Shown in pieces: positions 1-10,281 of a DNA stretch of 64,000 nt. The translations under genes and the position numbers were made by a program. Location: contig NZ_PVTQ01000004.1 of the NCBI RefSeq assembly GCF_003003355.1, positions 124,001 through 188,000 of the forward strand, in the 5' to 3' direction. Within the stretch, counting starts at the first letter, position 1; every line of letters starts with the position of its first letter. This DNA comes from Donghicola tyrosinivorans (GTDB lineage Bacteria > Pseudomonadota > Alphaproteobacteria > Rhodobacterales > Rhodobacteraceae). Below the pieces are notes generated by a model. The model was given only the letters and a program-made list of their open reading frames with translations, was not told the origin of the DNA and did not search any database.

Positions 1-1
1 G

Positions 2-1213
2 ATGCCCGTCGCGATACCGCAATTTGTGGCCGAGACCGCCTCGGCTGCAGAGCTGGCGGCGCAGCTGACGCAAGTGGTTGCTGATGATCTGGTGGGGACG
101 GGTCTGTTCCGCGAAATTCCCCGTGAAGCGCACATCAGCCGCGTGTCGAACTTTGGCGCGCCGGTGCAATATGCGGACTGGAAAGCGATCAACGCGCAGG
201 CGCTGATCACCGGCGCGGTCTCGACCGACGCGAGTGGCCGCCTGATCGTGAAGTTCCGCCTGCACGACGTATTTGCCAGCACCGAAATGGGTGATGGTCT
301 GCAATTTGCGGGCACCACCGATGGCTGGCGCCGCATGGCCCATAAGGTCTCGGATCAGGTTTACAGCCGCATCACCGGCGAAGGCCCGTATTTCGACAGC
401 CGCGTGGTCTACGTGGCTGAACAAGGCCCCAAGGATAACCGCCAGAAGCGACTGGCAATCATGGATTATGATGGTGCGAACACCAGTTACCTGACGGGTG
501 GCAACTCGATCGTGCTGGCACCGCGTTTCTCGCCCACGGGTGATCGGGTACTGTACACCAGCTATGAGACGGGCTTTCCGCGCATCTACGTGATGGATGT
601 GGGCAGTGCGACCCGCCGTGCGCTGGAAGAGCAGCCCGGCACCATGAGCTTTGCCCCCCGTTTCGCGCCCGATGGCAACACGGTGATCTTCTCGCTGACC
701 GAAGGCGGTAACACCGACATCTACAGCTTGAACCTTGCGACCGGCCAGCGTGCCCGTCTGACCAGTGCGCCCTCGATTGAGACGGCTCCCAGCTTTAGCC
801 CTGATGGCAGCCGGATCGTGTTTGAATCGGACCGCTCGGGAAGCCAGCAGCTGTACATCATGTCCGCTGGCGGCGGTGAGCCGACCCGCATCAGCTTTGG
901 CGCTGGCCGCTATGGCACACCCGTCTGGTCGCCCCGTGGCGATCTGGTCGCCTTCACCAAACAGAACAAGGGCCGGTTCCACATTGGCGTGATGCGCACT
1001 GATGGCAGCGAAGAGCGTCTTCTGACCGCCTCGTTCCTGGATGAAGGCCCCACTTGGTCGCCAAATGGCCGCGTGATCATGTTCACTCGTGAAACCCAAG
1101 GGGCAGGGGGCTCGTCGTCGCTGTACTCGGTGGATATTTCTGGCCGCAATCTTAAGCGCGTCACGACCCCCGGTGGTGGTTCGGACCCCGCTTGGTCGCC
1201 GCTACAACGCTAA
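2..1213 (+). CDS. tolB: Tol-Pal system protein TolB (5' end outside window)
   Basis: Periplasmic beta-propeller protein of the Tol-Pal envelope complex, which helps outer-membrane constriction at division. The visible 403 residues lack a signal peptide and open directly in the N-terminal alpha/beta domain, so the true start lies to the left of the window; the first ATG here is probably internal. The C-terminal part shows repeated propeller signatures such as [25 protein letters not shown] and [11 protein letters not shown]. The pal and cpoB genes follow on the same strand, the usual tol operon order. The identification is firm; only the start is missing. Confidence 0.96.
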   Translation: MPVAIPQFVAETASAAELAAQLTQVVADDLVGTGLFREIPREAHISRVSNFGAPVQYADWKAINAQALITGAVSTDASGRLIVKFRLHDVFASTEMGDGLQFAGTTDGWRRMAHKVSDQVYSRITGEGPYFDSRVVYVAEQGPKDNRQKRLAIMDYDGANTSYLTGGNSIVLAPRFSPTGDRVLYTSYETGFPRIYVMDVGSATRRALEEQPGTMSFAPRFAPDGNTVIFSLTEGGNTDIYSLNLATGQRARLTSAPSIETAPSFSPDGSRIVFESDRSGSQQLYIMSAGGGEPTRISFGAGRYGTPVWSPRGDLVAFTKQNKGRFHIGVMRTDGSEERLLTASFLDEGPTWSPNGRVIMFTRETQGAGGSSSLYSVDISGRNLKRVTTPGGGSDPAWSPLQR

Positions 1214-1278
1214 AACGTTCCCCGAAACGCTGACCCGTGTTATATAGCTCAAAAATGAAAGAGCAGGACAAACTCACA

Positions 1279-1800
1279 ATGAAACATTATGGCAAAATCG
1301 CTCTGATCATCTCGGCGCTGGCCCTGTCGGCTTGTGCCAAAACCAATGCGGACCGTTTCGGCGCGGAAGGTGCAGATGGCGCTTACGGTGCCAATGACGC
1401 CTATGGCGCGAATGGGGCCTATGGCGACCCCAGCAGTGTTGGTTACTTCCAGCAGGCGGTTGGTGACCGTGTGCTGTTCGAGGTGGATCAGTCGACCCTG
1501 ACCGCAGCGGCACAAAGCACGCTGGACGCACAGGCCAACTGGCTGATGACCAATAACGATTACCGCGCTGTGATCGAAGGACACGCGGACGAACAGGGCA
1601 CCCGTGAATACAACATCGCGCTTGGCGCACGTCGTGCGACCTCGGTCCGCGACTACCTGATCGCCAAGGGCCTTAGCCCCGCACGGATCGAGATCGTGTC
1701 CTACGGCAAGGAACGCCCCATCGCCGTTTGCAGCGAGGAAAGCTGCTACGCGCAGAACCGCCGCGCTGTGACCGTGATTGCTGGCGGTCTGTCCAGCTAA
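1279..1800 (+). CDS. pal: Peptidoglycan-associated lipoprotein Pal
   Basis: Outer-membrane lipoprotein that binds peptidoglycan and TolB. With the start at 1279 (AGGA about 10 bases upstream) the 173-residue product has a short signal peptide ending in the lipobox LSAC, Cys19 being the lipidation site. A Gly/Ala/Tyr-rich linker with repeated AYGAN-like units follows, then an OmpA-type peptidoglycan-binding domain (about residues 60-170) with the typical EGHADEQGTREYN stretch and the NRRAV end. An in-frame upstream start (1237) would put the lipobox too far inside and is not preferred. Confidence 0.95.
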   Translation: MKHYGKIALIISALALSACAKTNADRFGAEGADGAYGANDAYGANGAYGDPSSVGYFQQAVGDRVLFEVDQSTLTAAAQSTLDAQANWLMTNNDYRAVIEGHADEQGTREYNIALGARRATSVRDYLIAKGLSPARIEIVSYGKERPIAVCSEESCYAQNRRAVTVIAGGLSS

Positions 1801-1833
1801 GGCTGGGGTGACGTAAATTCGAAGGAGTGTGTG

Positions 1834-2682
1834 ATGCGTAGCAGTCTGGGTGCATTGCTGCTGTCGGCCATGCTGGCAGTTCCCGCCGTGGCGCAGGATC
1901 AAGGCGAAACACTGGCGGATATCCGTCAGCAACTGTCGGTCCTGCACGTGGACATCCAGCGCCTCAAGCGCGAGTTGTCGACCACCGGTGCTCCCGGTGG
2001 CTCGGCCCAAGGGGGATCGGTTCTGGCCCGCGTCGATGCGATCGAGGCGGAATTGCAGACCCTCACAGGCCGCGTTGAGGAACTGGGCTTTCGGGTCGAA
2101 CAAGTTGTGGAAACCGGATCGAACCGTGTGAACGATCTGAACTTCCGCCTGTGCGAATTGGAGCCGAACTGCAACATCGCCACGCTGGAAGATATGCCCC
2201 GCTTGGGTGGTACACCTGCGGCGGGCGGCGGCACCCAGATCACTGCGCCCTCTGCGCCGGTCTCGCCGGTGCAGGTGGCACCCGATGCTTCTGAACTGGC
2301 CGTGGGCGAGCAGGATGACTTTGACAACGCCAGTTTGGCGATGTCGGAACAGCGCTACGAGGATGCAGCCAGCGCCTTTGGTCGCTTTGTCGAAACCTAT
2401 CCCGGTAGTCCGCTGACGGCACAGGCTCAGCTTGGCCGTGCGCAGGCCCTGAAGGCTGTGGGCGATTCCCGCGAATCTGCCCGTGCCTATCTGGCGGCTT
2501 TCTCGGCGGATCCCGAAGGCCCTGACGCACCCGAGGCGCTGACCGGTCTGGGCGCCGCCCTTGGCGCGCTTGGCCAGCAAAGCGAAGCCTGCCTGACCCT
2601 CTCGGAAGTGGGCATGCGTTTCCCCGGTAGCGATGCAGAGCAAACCGCTGCTTCGGAAATGAGCAGCCTTGGCTGCTCGTGA
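1834..2682 (+). CDS. cpoB: Cell division coordinator CpoB / YbgF-like TPR protein
   Basis: Third gene of the tol-pal cluster. In the family this periplasmic protein links Tol function with peptidoglycan synthesis. The 282-residue product starts at ATG 1834 behind the site GAAGGAG (a GTG directly before it is less well spaced). It has a cleavable signal peptide ending VPAVAQ, an N-terminal segment likely to form a trimeric coiled coil, a low-complexity Gly/Ala/Pro linker, and C-terminal TPR repeats (about residues 160-280; for example SMAMSEQRYEDAASAFGRF-like helices). It overlaps the next gene by 4 bases (GTGA). Confidence 0.9.
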   Translation: MRSSLGALLLSAMLAVPAVAQDQGETLADIRQQLSVLHVDIQRLKRELSTTGAPGGSAQGGSVLARVDAIEAELQTLTGRVEELGFRVEQVVETGSNRVNDLNFRLCELEPNCNIATLEDMPRLGGTPAAGGGTQITAPSAPVSPVQVAPDASELAVGEQDDFDNASLAMSEQRYEDAASAFGRFVETYPGSPLTAQAQLGRAQALKAVGDSRESARAYLAAFSADPEGPDAPEALTGLGAALGALGQQSEACLTLSEVGMRFPGSDAEQTAASEMSSLGCS

Positions 2683-3920
2683 CGCCAGAAATTGAAAATG
2701 TGCTAGAGCAGCTTCGCGCTGCAGAGCAGCCCCTCGGGATCGCGGTCTCGGGGGGCTCTGATTCTATGGCCCTGATGATCTTGGCCGCTAAGGTCGGTGT
2801 CCGCGCGCATGTGGCAACTGTGGATCATCGTTTGCGTCCCGAGGCGGCTGATGAGGCACGCCATGTCGCGCAAGAGGCCGCCCGTTTGGGCTATTCCCAC
2901 GATACGCTGGTCTGGACCGGTTGGGACGGGCAGGGGAACCTGCAAGACGCGGCCCGCCGCGCCCGTCGCAGGTTGCTGTCTGCTTGGGCTGCCGAGCGTG
3001 GGATCAGCACCGTTTTATTAGGCCATACGCTGGATGATCAGGCCGAAACGGTTCTGATGCGCTTGTCCCGCGCCGCTGGTGTGGATGGCCTGTCGGCCAT
3101 GTCCGCGAGACGATTTGACCACGGGATGACATGGTGGCGGCCGCTGCTTGGGGTGCGCCGCGCCACGTTGCAACGAGTCTTGCGGGCAGAGGGCGTGAAC
3201 TGGGTCAGTGATCCCAGCAACCAAGACGCCAAATACGCCCGTGTCCGAATGCGCCAGCTTTCGCCCGCGCTAGAACAGGCTGGCCTGTCAGGCGAGGCAT
3301 TGGCCCAAGTCGCTACTCAGATGTCCGAGGCCCGCGCCGCGCTCGACCATGCAGCAGCCACCTTGGGGCAGCAAATTGTGCAGCAAAATGGCGCGGCCTT
3401 GGTGGTGCAGTCGGCTCCGTTCTGGCAGGCCCCACCCGAATTGCGTCGCCGCTTGTTCCTGATGGCTTTGGATTGGCTTGATCCGGTTGGTTATGCGCCG
3501 CGCGGCACGTCGGTTGCACAGGCGCTTGCCGATTTGCAGGCAGGCCGCGCGACCAGTCTGGCAAATGTTCTGGCCCGTCCCAGACAGCGGGCCTTGTGGC
3601 TTTATCGCACACCAGAGAGCGTTTCGGATCTGAAATGTCCCGCAACTGAAATTTGGGGCGAAAAATGGCTGGCTCGTTCTTTGTCAACCGAAACGTCCCA
3701 CGCCCACGATCTGACGATGCGCGCTTTAGGACCCGATGGACTGGCCCAATTGCCGCAAACCCCTGAAAAATATCGGTTGCGCCGCGCCCTGATGGTCGAG
3801 CCATCTCTGTGGCAAGGCCCCCGTCTGGTGGCCGCGCCAACGGTTGTTCCGCACCCCGATTGGCAAATTGAATGTAAAAAGACGTGGTGCGACAACTGCG
3901 CCGGTATCTTATCGCATTGA
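2679..3920 (+). CDS. tilS: tRNA(Ile)-lysidine synthetase TilS
   Basis: ATP-dependent enzyme that places lysine on C34 of the AUA-reading tRNA-Ile, changing its decoding from Met to Ile; essential in most bacteria. The 413-residue product has the N-type ATP pyrophosphatase loop SGGSDS at residues 24-29, followed by VDHRLRPEA and a GHTLDDQAETVLMR motif typical of TilS. It starts at a GTG that overlaps the cpoB stop by 4 bases, so translation is probably coupled. It sits between the tol genes and ftsH, an arrangement common in this group. Confidence 0.94.
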   Translation: MTPEIENVLEQLRAAEQPLGIAVSGGSDSMALMILAAKVGVRAHVATVDHRLRPEAADEARHVAQEAARLGYSHDTLVWTGWDGQGNLQDAARRARRRLLSAWAAERGISTVLLGHTLDDQAETVLMRLSRAAGVDGLSAMSARRFDHGMTWWRPLLGVRRATLQRVLRAEGVNWVSDPSNQDAKYARVRMRQLSPALEQAGLSGEALAQVATQMSEARAALDHAAATLGQQIVQQNGAALVVQSAPFWQAPPELRRRLFLMALDWLDPVGYAPRGTSVAQALADLQAGRATSLANVLARPRQRALWLYRTPESVSDLKCPATEIWGEKWLARSLSTETSHAHDLTMRALGPDGLAQLPQTPEKYRLRRALMVEPSLWQGPRLVAAPTVVPHPDWQIECKKTWCDNCAGILSH

Positions 3921-3999
3921 ACCTCCGACTTTACTGTCTATTTTGTGGGGAACGGCGGTGTGGTTGCCACACGGCCTCCGACTTTCAAGGAGATGACTT

Positions 4000-5922
4000 T
4001 TGCAAAACGCGCGTAGCATCGCATTCTGGGTCGTCCTGTTTCTGCTGGTGCTTGCCCTGTTCAATCTGTTCAGCGGCAGCGGCTCCAACATGCAGAGCCA
4101 GACGGTCAGTTATTCCGAGTTCGTGCAATCCGTCGACAGCGGCAACGTTGCGCGGGTGACACTGGACGGAGAGAACGTCCGCTTTCAGGGCAACGACGGT
4201 CGCGATTATTCGACCGTGAAACCTGGCGATGCGGAAATCACCCAGACACTGCTGGCCAAGGGCATCCCCTTTGAAGCCCGCAGTCAGGAACAAAGTGGCT
4301 TGCAGACCTTCTTGGTCTCGCTGCTGCCCTTCCTGCTGCTGATCGGCGTCTGGATTTTCTTCATGAACCGCATGCAAGGCGGCGGCGGTGGCCGCGGCGG
4401 AGCGATGGGCTTTGGCAAATCGAAGGCCAAGCTGCTGACCGAAAAGCATGGCCGCGTCACCTTTGATGACGTGGCGGGCATCGATGAAGCCAAGGAAGAA
4501 CTGGAAGAGATCGTGGAATTCCTGCGCAACCCGCAGAAGTTCAGCCGTCTTGGCGGCAAGATCCCCAAAGGCGCCCTGCTTGTGGGCCCTCCGGGTACTG
4601 GTAAAACCCTGCTGGCCCGCTCGATCGCGGGTGAGGCGGGCGTTCCCTTCTTCACCATTTCGGGTTCAGACTTTGTGGAAATGTTCGTGGGTGTGGGCGC
4701 AAGCCGCGTCCGTGACATGTTCGAACAGGCGAAAAAGAACGCGCCCTGTATCGTTTTCATCGACGAGATTGACGCTGTGGGCCGCGCCCGTGGTGTCGGC
4801 ATCGGCGGCGGCAACGATGAGCGTGAACAGACCCTCAACCAGCTTCTGGTCGAGATGGACGGTTTTGAGGCGAATGAAGGCGTGATCATTATCGCGGCCA
4901 CCAACCGCCGCGACGTTCTGGACCCCGCTCTGCTGCGTCCTGGCCGTTTCGACCGTCAGGTCACCGTGCCGAACCCAGATATCAAAGGGCGCGAAAAAAT
5001 TCTTGGCGTCCACGCCCGCAAGACCCCGCTGGGTCCTGACGTGGACCTGCGCATCATCGCGCGCGGCACCCCCGGTTTCTCGGGTGCGGATCTGGCGAAC
5101 CTCGTGAACGAGGCCGCGCTGATGGCCGCCCGTGTGGGCCGCCGCTTCATCACCATGGAAGACTTCGAGAACGCGAAGGACAAAGTGATGATGGGCGCCG
5201 AGCGCCGCAGCATGGTGCTGACTGCCGACCAAAAGGAAAAGACCGCCTACCATGAGGCTGGCCATGCCGTCGTTGGTTTGGCACTGCCCCAGTGTGATCC
5301 GGTCTATAAGGCCACCATCATTCCCCGTGGCGGTGCCCTTGGGATGGTTGTCAGTCTGCCTGAAATCGACCGCCTGAACTGGCACAAGTCCGAATGTGAG
5401 GAAAAGCTGGCGATGACCATGGCGGGCAAAGCCGCCGAGATCATCAAATACGGCCCCGAGAACGTCTCGAACGGACCTGCCGGTGACATCCAGCAGGCAT
5501 CGGCGCTGGCCCGTGCCATGGTCCTGCGCTGGGGCATGTCGGACAAGGTCGGCAACATCGACTACTCCGAGGCGCACGAAGGCTATTCGGGCAACACCGC
5601 AGGCCTGTCGGTCTCGGCCCACACCAAAGAGCTGATCGAGGAAGAGGTGCGTAACTTCATCCAGCGCGGCTACGACCGTGCGTTTGAAATCCTCACCCAG
5701 CAGCATGAGGAATGGGAACGTCTGGCCAAGGGGCTTCTGGAATATGAAACCCTCACCGGCGAAGAGATTGCCCGTGTCATGCGGGGCGAGCCTCCGCAGG
5801 CGCCGAACGGCAAAGACGATGACGAAGGCAACGCTTCTTCGCTGACGTCGATCCCGAAGACCCGCAGCAAGACCAAGAACACCGATGGTGACGGCGGTCT
5901 GGAACCGGAACCTTCGGCATAA
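4000..5922 (+). CDS. ftsH: ATP-dependent zinc metalloprotease FtsH
   Basis: Membrane-anchored AAA+ protease that degrades unassembled membrane proteins and regulatory proteins such as RpoH. The 640-residue product has a TM helix near residues 8-25, a short periplasmic domain, a second TM (about 101-122), an AAA domain with Walker A GPPGTGKT (196-203) and Walker B IVFIDEID (251-258), and the zinc-protease motif HEAGH (418-422). The start is TTG at 4000, placed 6 bases after AAGGAG; no ATG or GTG fits the conserved N-terminus ([11 protein letters not shown]). The C-terminal tail is acidic and low in complexity. A strong terminator follows. Confidence 0.97.
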   Translation: MQNARSIAFWVVLFLLVLALFNLFSGSGSNMQSQTVSYSEFVQSVDSGNVARVTLDGENVRFQGNDGRDYSTVKPGDAEITQTLLAKGIPFEARSQEQSGLQTFLVSLLPFLLLIGVWIFFMNRMQGGGGGRGGAMGFGKSKAKLLTEKHGRVTFDDVAGIDEAKEELEEIVEFLRNPQKFSRLGGKIPKGALLVGPPGTGKTLLARSIAGEAGVPFFTISGSDFVEMFVGVGASRVRDMFEQAKKNAPCIVFIDEIDAVGRARGVGIGGGNDEREQTLNQLLVEMDGFEANEGVIIIAATNRRDVLDPALLRPGRFDRQVTVPNPDIKGREKILGVHARKTPLGPDVDLRIIARGTPGFSGADLANLVNEAALMAARVGRRFITMEDFENAKDKVMMGAERRSMVLTADQKEKTAYHEAGHAVVGLALPQCDPVYKATIIPRGGALGMVVSLPEIDRLNWHKSECEEKLAMTMAGKAAEIIKYGPENVSNGPAGDIQQASALARAMVLRWGMSDKVGNIDYSEAHEGYSGNTAGLSVSAHTKELIEEEVRNFIQRGYDRAFEILTQQHEEWERLAKGLLEYETLTGEEIARVMRGEPPQAPNGKDDDEGNASSLTSIPKTRSKTKNTDGDGGLEPEPSA

Positions 5923-5933
5923 GCCAATCAAAG

Positions 5934-5964
5934 AAAACGCCCCGCCTGATCCGCGGGGCGTTTT
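5934..5964 (+). terminator. Rho-independent terminator after ftsH
   Basis: An 11-12 bp stem, AAAACGCCCCGC against GCGGGGCGTTTT with a 7-base loop, lies 12 bases past the ftsH stop and ends in a T-run. Confidence 0.9.
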
Positions 5965-6081
5965 CCGTTTTCACCAGATATCTTTCCGGCTAAAGGTTGG
6001 AAATCGCTGCTTCTTTATTGTGTAAATACTCAAGTCGCAGCGCGTTTGGTAAGTTGAAACCTGTCATTGAGGCGCTGTCTG

Positions 6082-6681
6082 ATGCCCGCACTAAAACCCA
6101 CAGCCTTCACCGCAAAGATCACCTGGCTTGGCCATGTCCCTGATCGTGAGGCAGCCTTGGCCTCTCAGCCGCTTGAAGAGATGACGCTTGATTTCGGCGG
6201 CGTCGCGACCGAGGCCCATGCCGGTGTCACACGTCCCTCTTGCAGCCGCGTGATCTCGCAGCATCCGCGCGACACGACCATCGCCAATGTGCGCCAGCTG
6301 ACCATCATGTCCGCGGAAGAGCTGGCCCTGATCGCTGAAGAGATGGGCGTTGATAGCTTTAATCCTGCTTGGGCCGGTGTCAGCATCGTGATTGAAGGCA
6401 TTCCCGATTTCACCCGCGTGCCGCCTTCGTCCCGATTGCAGTCCGAGCATGGCACCACCATTGTCATCGATATGGAGAACCGCCCCTGTCATCTGCCCGC
6501 GCGCGAGATTGAAAAAGACGCTGAAGGGGCAGGGGGCAAATTCAAAGCCGCCGCAAAGCACCGTCGCGGCGTGACCGCTTGGGTCGAACGCCCCGGTACC
6601 CTGCGCATCGGCGATACAGTGCGCTTGCATATCCCTGACCAGCCGGTCTGGCCGCACCTTGAGGATGCACTCGGCGACTAA
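6082..6681 (+). CDS. MOSC domain-containing protein
   Basis: The 199-residue product matches the MOSC sulfur-carrier domain (molybdenum cofactor sulfurase C-terminal family). It shows the conserved Cys in NRPCHLPAREI, the following FK-AA-KHRRGV stretch, and the GTLRIGDTVRLHIP end. MOSC proteins use the Cys to carry sulfur for metal-sulfur cofactors or detoxification; the substrate of this stand-alone member is not evident. ATG 6082 is chosen over an upstream in-frame TTG. It is bounded by the ftsH terminator and the fhs leader, so it is probably a single-gene unit. Confidence 0.8.
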   Translation: MPALKPTAFTAKITWLGHVPDREAALASQPLEEMTLDFGGVATEAHAGVTRPSCSRVISQHPRDTTIANVRQLTIMSAEELALIAEEMGVDSFNPAWAGVSIVIEGIPDFTRVPPSSRLQSEHGTTIVIDMENRPCHLPAREIEKDAEGAGGKFKAAAKHRRGVTAWVERPGTLRIGDTVRLHIPDQPVWPHLEDALGD

Positions 6682-6699
6682 GCCGCCGCTCGCGCGCTG

Positions 6700-6747
6700 G
6701 AATAGGTCGTATTTGGTCAAAGAATCCGGCGCACTTCGGACCTATTC
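6700..6747 (+). promoter_or_regulatory. Inverted repeat in the fhs leader
   Basis: GAATAGGTC at 6700-6708 is exactly complementary to GACCTATTC at 6739-6747, with a 30-base loop, ending 29 bases before the fhs start. It could be a leader-RNA stem or an operator. No known riboswitch was recognised. Confidence 0.35.
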
Positions 6748-6776
6748 TTCCTTCATGACAAGGAAGGGGAGGTCCA

Positions 6777-8453
6777 ATGTCTTTCAAGTCCGACATCGAA
6801 ATCGCGCGCGAGGCGCAAAAGCAGCCGATCCAAGAGATTGGCGCGAAACTGGGCATCCCGTCCGAACATCTGCTGCCCTACGGCCATGACAAGGCCAAGG
6901 TGGGACAAGACTTTATTAATTCTCTCTCGGACCGCCCTGACGGCAAGCTGATTCTGGTCACGGCCATCAACCCGACCCCCGCAGGCGAGGGCAAGACAAC
7001 CACCACCGTGGGTCTTGGCGATGGTCTCAACCGGATCGGCAAAAAGGCCGCGATCTGCATCCGCGAAGCCAGCCTTGGCCCGTGTTTCGGCATGAAAGGC
7101 GGCGCCGCCGGTGGCGGCTATGCCCAAGTGGTGCCGATGGAAGAGATGAACCTTCATTTCACTGGCGATTTCCATGCCATCACCAGCGCACACAACCTGC
7201 TGTCGGCGATGATCGACAACCACATCTACTGGGGCAATGAGTTGGCCATCGATGAGCGTCGCGTCACATGGCGCCGTGTGGTCGACATGAACGACCGTGC
7301 CCTGAGGGATATCGTGACCAGCCTTGGCGGTGTCTCGAACGGCTTTCCGCGCCAGACCGGCTTTGACATCACTGTTGCGTCCGAGGTCATGGCCTGCCTT
7401 TGCCTTTCGCGCAATTTGCAGGATCTGCAAAAGCGGCTGGGGGACATCATCGTGGCCTACCGCCGCGACAAGACACCGATTTACGCCCGCGATCTGAAGG
7501 CGGACGGGGCAATGACCGTCCTGCTCAAGGACGCGATGCAGCCCAATCTGGTGCAGACGCTGGAAAACAACCCCGCCTTCGTCCACGGCGGCCCCTTTGC
7601 CAATATTGCCCACGGCTGCAACTCGGTCATCGCCACGACAACGGCGCTGAAGCTGGCGGACTATGTGGTGACTGAGGCTGGCTTTGGCGCCGATCTTGGT
7701 GCCGAGAAGTTCATGGATATCAAATGCCGCAAGGCGGGCCTTGCGCCTGACTGTGTGGTGCTGGTCGCCACAGTGCGGGCGATGAAGATGAACGGCGGTG
7801 TTGCTAAGGCCGATCTGGCCGCCGAGGATGTGGCCGCCGTCCAGCGCGGCTGCGCCAATCTTGGCCAGCATATCGCGAACGTGAAATCCTTTGGCGTGCC
7901 GGTGGTGGTGGCGATCAACCACTTCCACGGAGACACTGAGGCGGAAATCGCTGCGGTGCAAGCCTACGTGGCGCAGCAGGGCTCTGAGGCGATCCTGTGC
8001 AAGCATTGGGCCGAAGGTAGCGCTGGCACCGAGGCTCTGGCCCGCCGCGTCGCCGAGATTGCCGACAGTGGCGCCGCGCAATTCGCGCCCCTTTACCCTG
8101 ACGAGATGCCCCTTTTCGACAAGGTCGAGCGGATTGCCAAATCCATCTACCGCGCTGATGAGGTCCTGGCGGATAAAAAGATCCGCGACCAACTGCGTGA
8201 ATGGGAAGATCAGGGTTACGGCAATCTGCCGATCTGTATGGCGAAAACCCAATACAGCTTTAGCTCGGACCCCAACCTGCGCGGCGCGCCCAAGGGCCAC
8301 AGCCTGCCCATCCGCGAAGTGCGGCTTAGCGCCGGTGCCGGTTTCGTCGTGGTGATCTGCGGTGAGATCATGACCATGCCCGGATTGCCCCGCGTTCCCT
8401 CGGCCGAGGCGATCTACCTGAATGACCTTGGCTATATCGAAGGCCTGTTCTGA
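6777..8453 (+). CDS. fhs: Formate--tetrahydrofolate ligase
   Basis: Cytosolic ATP-dependent enzyme that joins formate to tetrahydrofolate, giving 10-formyl-THF for purine synthesis and C1 metabolism. The 558-residue product is full length for the family. It carries the nucleotide-binding segment [20 protein letters not shown] near residue 63 and the conserved [19 protein letters not shown] stretch. It starts at ATG 6777 behind the purine-rich GGAAGGGGAGG. With folD shortly downstream it forms a folate C1 module: Fhs makes 10-formyl-THF and FolD interconverts it with methylene-THF. Confidence 0.97.
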   Translation: MSFKSDIEIAREAQKQPIQEIGAKLGIPSEHLLPYGHDKAKVGQDFINSLSDRPDGKLILVTAINPTPAGEGKTTTTVGLGDGLNRIGKKAAICIREASLGPCFGMKGGAAGGGYAQVVPMEEMNLHFTGDFHAITSAHNLLSAMIDNHIYWGNELAIDERRVTWRRVVDMNDRALRDIVTSLGGVSNGFPRQTGFDITVASEVMACLCLSRNLQDLQKRLGDIIVAYRRDKTPIYARDLKADGAMTVLLKDAMQPNLVQTLENNPAFVHGGPFANIAHGCNSVIATTTALKLADYVVTEAGFGADLGAEKFMDIKCRKAGLAPDCVVLVATVRAMKMNGGVAKADLAAEDVAAVQRGCANLGQHIANVKSFGVPVVVAINHFHGDTEAEIAAVQAYVAQQGSEAILCKHWAEGSAGTEALARRVAEIADSGAAQFAPLYPDEMPLFDKVERIAKSIYRADEVLADKKIRDQLREWEDQGYGNLPICMAKTQYSFSSDPNLRGAPKGHSLPIREVRLSAGAGFVVVICGEIMTMPGLPRVPSAEAIYLNDLGYIEGLF

Positions 8454-8482
8454 CGGGTTGTTCTTCGGCGCTGAACGGTCTA

Positions 8483-8508
8483 CCTGCGGGCACAACATTG
8501 CCCGCAGG
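8483..8508 (+). promoter_or_regulatory. Hairpin covering the ribosome site of the chorismate mutase gene
   Basis: A perfect 9-bp stem, CCTGCGGGC against GCCCGCAGG with an 8-base loop, ends inside GCAGGAG, the ribosome-binding site of the GTG start at 8518. No T-run follows, so it looks more like a translational control or processing hairpin than a terminator. Confidence 0.45.
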
Positions 8509-8517
8509 AGAGATGAC

Positions 8518-8832
8518 GTGCTCGACGCCCGTAAAGCCCCACTCGATTGTCCCGACATGGCAACACTGCGCTGTCAGATCGATGATCTGGACGCGCAGCT
8601 GGTCGCGCTGTTGCAAGAGCGTAGCACCTATATCGACCGCGCCATTCAGCTGAAACCCGCAGAGGGTCTGATTGCGCGCTTGGAGGATCGGGTCGAGCAA
8701 GTTGTCGCAAACGTCCGGCAAAAGGCGGAAACGCAAGGGCTTGATCCTGATTTGACTGAGAGCCTCTGGCGCAAGCTGATCGACTGGTCGATCGAGCGCG
8801 AAGAGAAGGTTTTGGGACCCGGTAAGGAGTAA
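8518..8832 (+). CDS. Chorismate mutase, AroQ type
   Basis: Small all-helical enzyme converting chorismate to prephenate, the branch to Phe and Tyr. The 104-residue product has the AroQ pattern: [20 protein letters not shown] (about residues 15-35), a Lys/Glu-containing second helix, and a C-terminal [13 protein letters not shown] helix. The start is GTG 8518, 7 bases after GCAGGAG; an ATG just upstream is out of frame. It lies between fhs and folD and is separated from folD by only 4 bases, so it is probably co-transcribed. Its presence inside a folate C1 operon is not explained by pathway. Confidence 0.8.
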   Translation: MLDARKAPLDCPDMATLRCQIDDLDAQLVALLQERSTYIDRAIQLKPAEGLIARLEDRVEQVVANVRQKAETQGLDPDLTESLWRKLIDWSIEREEKVLGPGKE

Positions 8833-8836
8833 TCGG

Positions 8837-9739
8837 ATGACCGCAACGATCATCGACGGCAAGGCCTTCGCGGCCAAGGTGCGCGAACAAGTGGCCGGCC
8901 ACGTAAGCCGCCTGAAAGAAGAACACGGCATCACCCCCGGTCTGGCGGTAGTGCTGGTGGGCGAGGATCCGGCCTCTCAGGTCTATGTGCGCTCGAAGGG
9001 CAAGCAGACCGTCGAAGTAGGCATGAACAGCTACGAGCATAAGCTGGACGCCGAGACGTCCGAGGCCGACCTGCTGGCGCTGATCGACCAGCTGAACAAT
9101 GATCCATCCGTTCATGGTATTCTGGTGCAACTGCCGCTGCCCGAGCATCTGGACAGCGATCTGGTGATCAACGCGATTGATCCGGCGAAGGATGTGGACG
9201 GGTTTCATATCTCGAACGTGGGTCTTCTGGGGACGGGGCAAAAGTCCATGGTGCCCTGCACCCCGCTGGGGTGCTTGATGATGCTGCGCGATCATCACGG
9301 CTCGCTCTCGGGCATGAACGCCGTGGTCGTGGGCCGCAGCAACATCGTTGGAAAGCCCATGGCGCAACTGCTGCTTGGCGATAGCTGCACCGTGACCATC
9401 GCCCATAGCCGTACCAAGGATCTGGCCGAGGTTGTCCGCCGCGCCGATATCGTTGTTGCCGCTGTTGGCCGCCCCGAGATGGTGCCCGGCGACTGGATCA
9501 AAGAAGGCGCAACTGTCATCGACGTGGGCATCAACCGCATCGATGCCCCCGAGAAGGGTGAAGGCAAGACGCGTCTGGTGGGCGATGTGCATTTTGAAAG
9601 CGCCGCCAAAGTTGCTGGTGCCATCACCCCCGTTCCGGGTGGTGTGGGTCCGATGACCATCGCCTGTCTTCTGGCGAACACCGTGACGGCCTGTTGCCGC
9701 GCCAACGGTTTGGCAGAGCCTCAGGGTCTGACCGCCTGA
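8837..9739 (+). CDS. folD: Bifunctional methylene-THF dehydrogenase / methenyl-THF cyclohydrolase FolD
   Basis: Cytosolic enzyme interconverting 5,10-methylene-THF and 10-formyl-THF with NADP. The 300-residue product shows the family signatures: the catalytic region [14 protein letters not shown] with its Lys, [39 protein letters not shown] and the C-terminal [10 protein letters not shown]. It starts at ATG 8837 behind TAAGGAG, 4 bases after the chorismate mutase gene. It works in sequence with fhs upstream. A terminator-like hairpin follows at 9768. Confidence 0.97.
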   Translation: MTATIIDGKAFAAKVREQVAGHVSRLKEEHGITPGLAVVLVGEDPASQVYVRSKGKQTVEVGMNSYEHKLDAETSEADLLALIDQLNNDPSVHGILVQLPLPEHLDSDLVINAIDPAKDVDGFHISNVGLLGTGQKSMVPCTPLGCLMMLRDHHGSLSGMNAVVVGRSNIVGKPMAQLLLGDSCTVTIAHSRTKDLAEVVRRADIVVAAVGRPEMVPGDWIKEGATVIDVGINRIDAPEKGEGKTRLVGDVHFESAAKVAGAITPVPGGVGPMTIACLLANTVTACCRANGLAEPQGLTA

Positions 9740-9767
9740 GCCATCTGGTCTTCTGTTATCAAGCGGT

Positions 9768-9797
9768 GCGCGGCCCATTGGGCCGCGCGCTGTGTTT
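9768..9797 (+). terminator. Terminator after folD
   Basis: The 9-bp stem GCGCGGCCC/GGGCCGCGC with a 3-base ATT loop is followed by GCTGTGTTTTT. It lies between folD and the convergent AsnC gene. Confidence 0.75.
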
Positions 9798-9828
9798 TTG
9801 GGGATATCGGTGGGGTGAGCCCCGATCC

Positions 9829-10281
9829 TTAGCTGTTGCGCCGGTCCAGACGGGTGCTGAGGTGGATCAGGCTTTCGCTTTCCAGAATACCGCTGGCGCT
9901 GGTCACGGCCTCAAGCACGCGGTCCAGAATCGCAGGGCTGTCGCATGAAATCTCGGCGATCAGGTCATAGCGCCCAGAGGCGGTGGTGATGCTGCGGACC
10001 TCTGGCAAGGTGCGCAGGCGCGACTGGATCGAGGTGCTTTCTTTCGGCTCGATCTTCAGCAGCAGGGTCGCATGCAGGGCAGGGCGCGCACCTTCACCAA
10101 GCCGCAGGGCGTAGCCGGCGATGACTCCGTTCTTTTCCAGACGTTCGACACGGGCCTGCACCGTGGTGCGGGCCAGCCCGACGCGGCGGGCTAGGGTGGA
10201 CACGCTGAGGCGGGCGTTTTCGGAAAGCGAAGCGATCAGGGCCAGATCGGTGGCGTCAAGCTGCATGGGGGTTTGGTCCAT
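9829..10281 (-). CDS. Lrp/AsnC family transcriptional regulator
   Basis: Leucine-responsive/AsnC-type DNA-binding protein. With the start at 10281 the product is 150 residues: an N-terminal winged HTH (LDATDLALIASLSENARLS, then TLARRVGLARTTVQARVERL) and a C-terminal RAM effector domain. An ATG 15 bases further in (10266) is also possible; neither has a strong ribosome site. The long in-frame extension upstream looks non-coding. The target genes are unknown. It is convergent with folD and divergent from the DUF2235 gene across a 400-base gap. Confidence 0.85.
   Translation of the reverse strand: MDQTPMQLDATDLALIASLSENARLSVSTLARRVGLARTTVQARVERLEKNGVIAGYALRLGEGARPALHATLLLKIEPKESTSIQSRLRTLPEVRSITTASGRYDLIAEISCDSPAILDRVLEAVTSASGILESESLIHLSTRLDRRNS

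Noticed and set aside
1249-2643. Long minus-strand reading frame opposite pal and cpoB
   Set aside because: It is a mirror of the high-GC genes on the plus strand; it has no start context, no domain and no codon signal. The same applies to the other long antisense frames opposite ftsH, fhs, folD, metF, metG, hom and rpoD.
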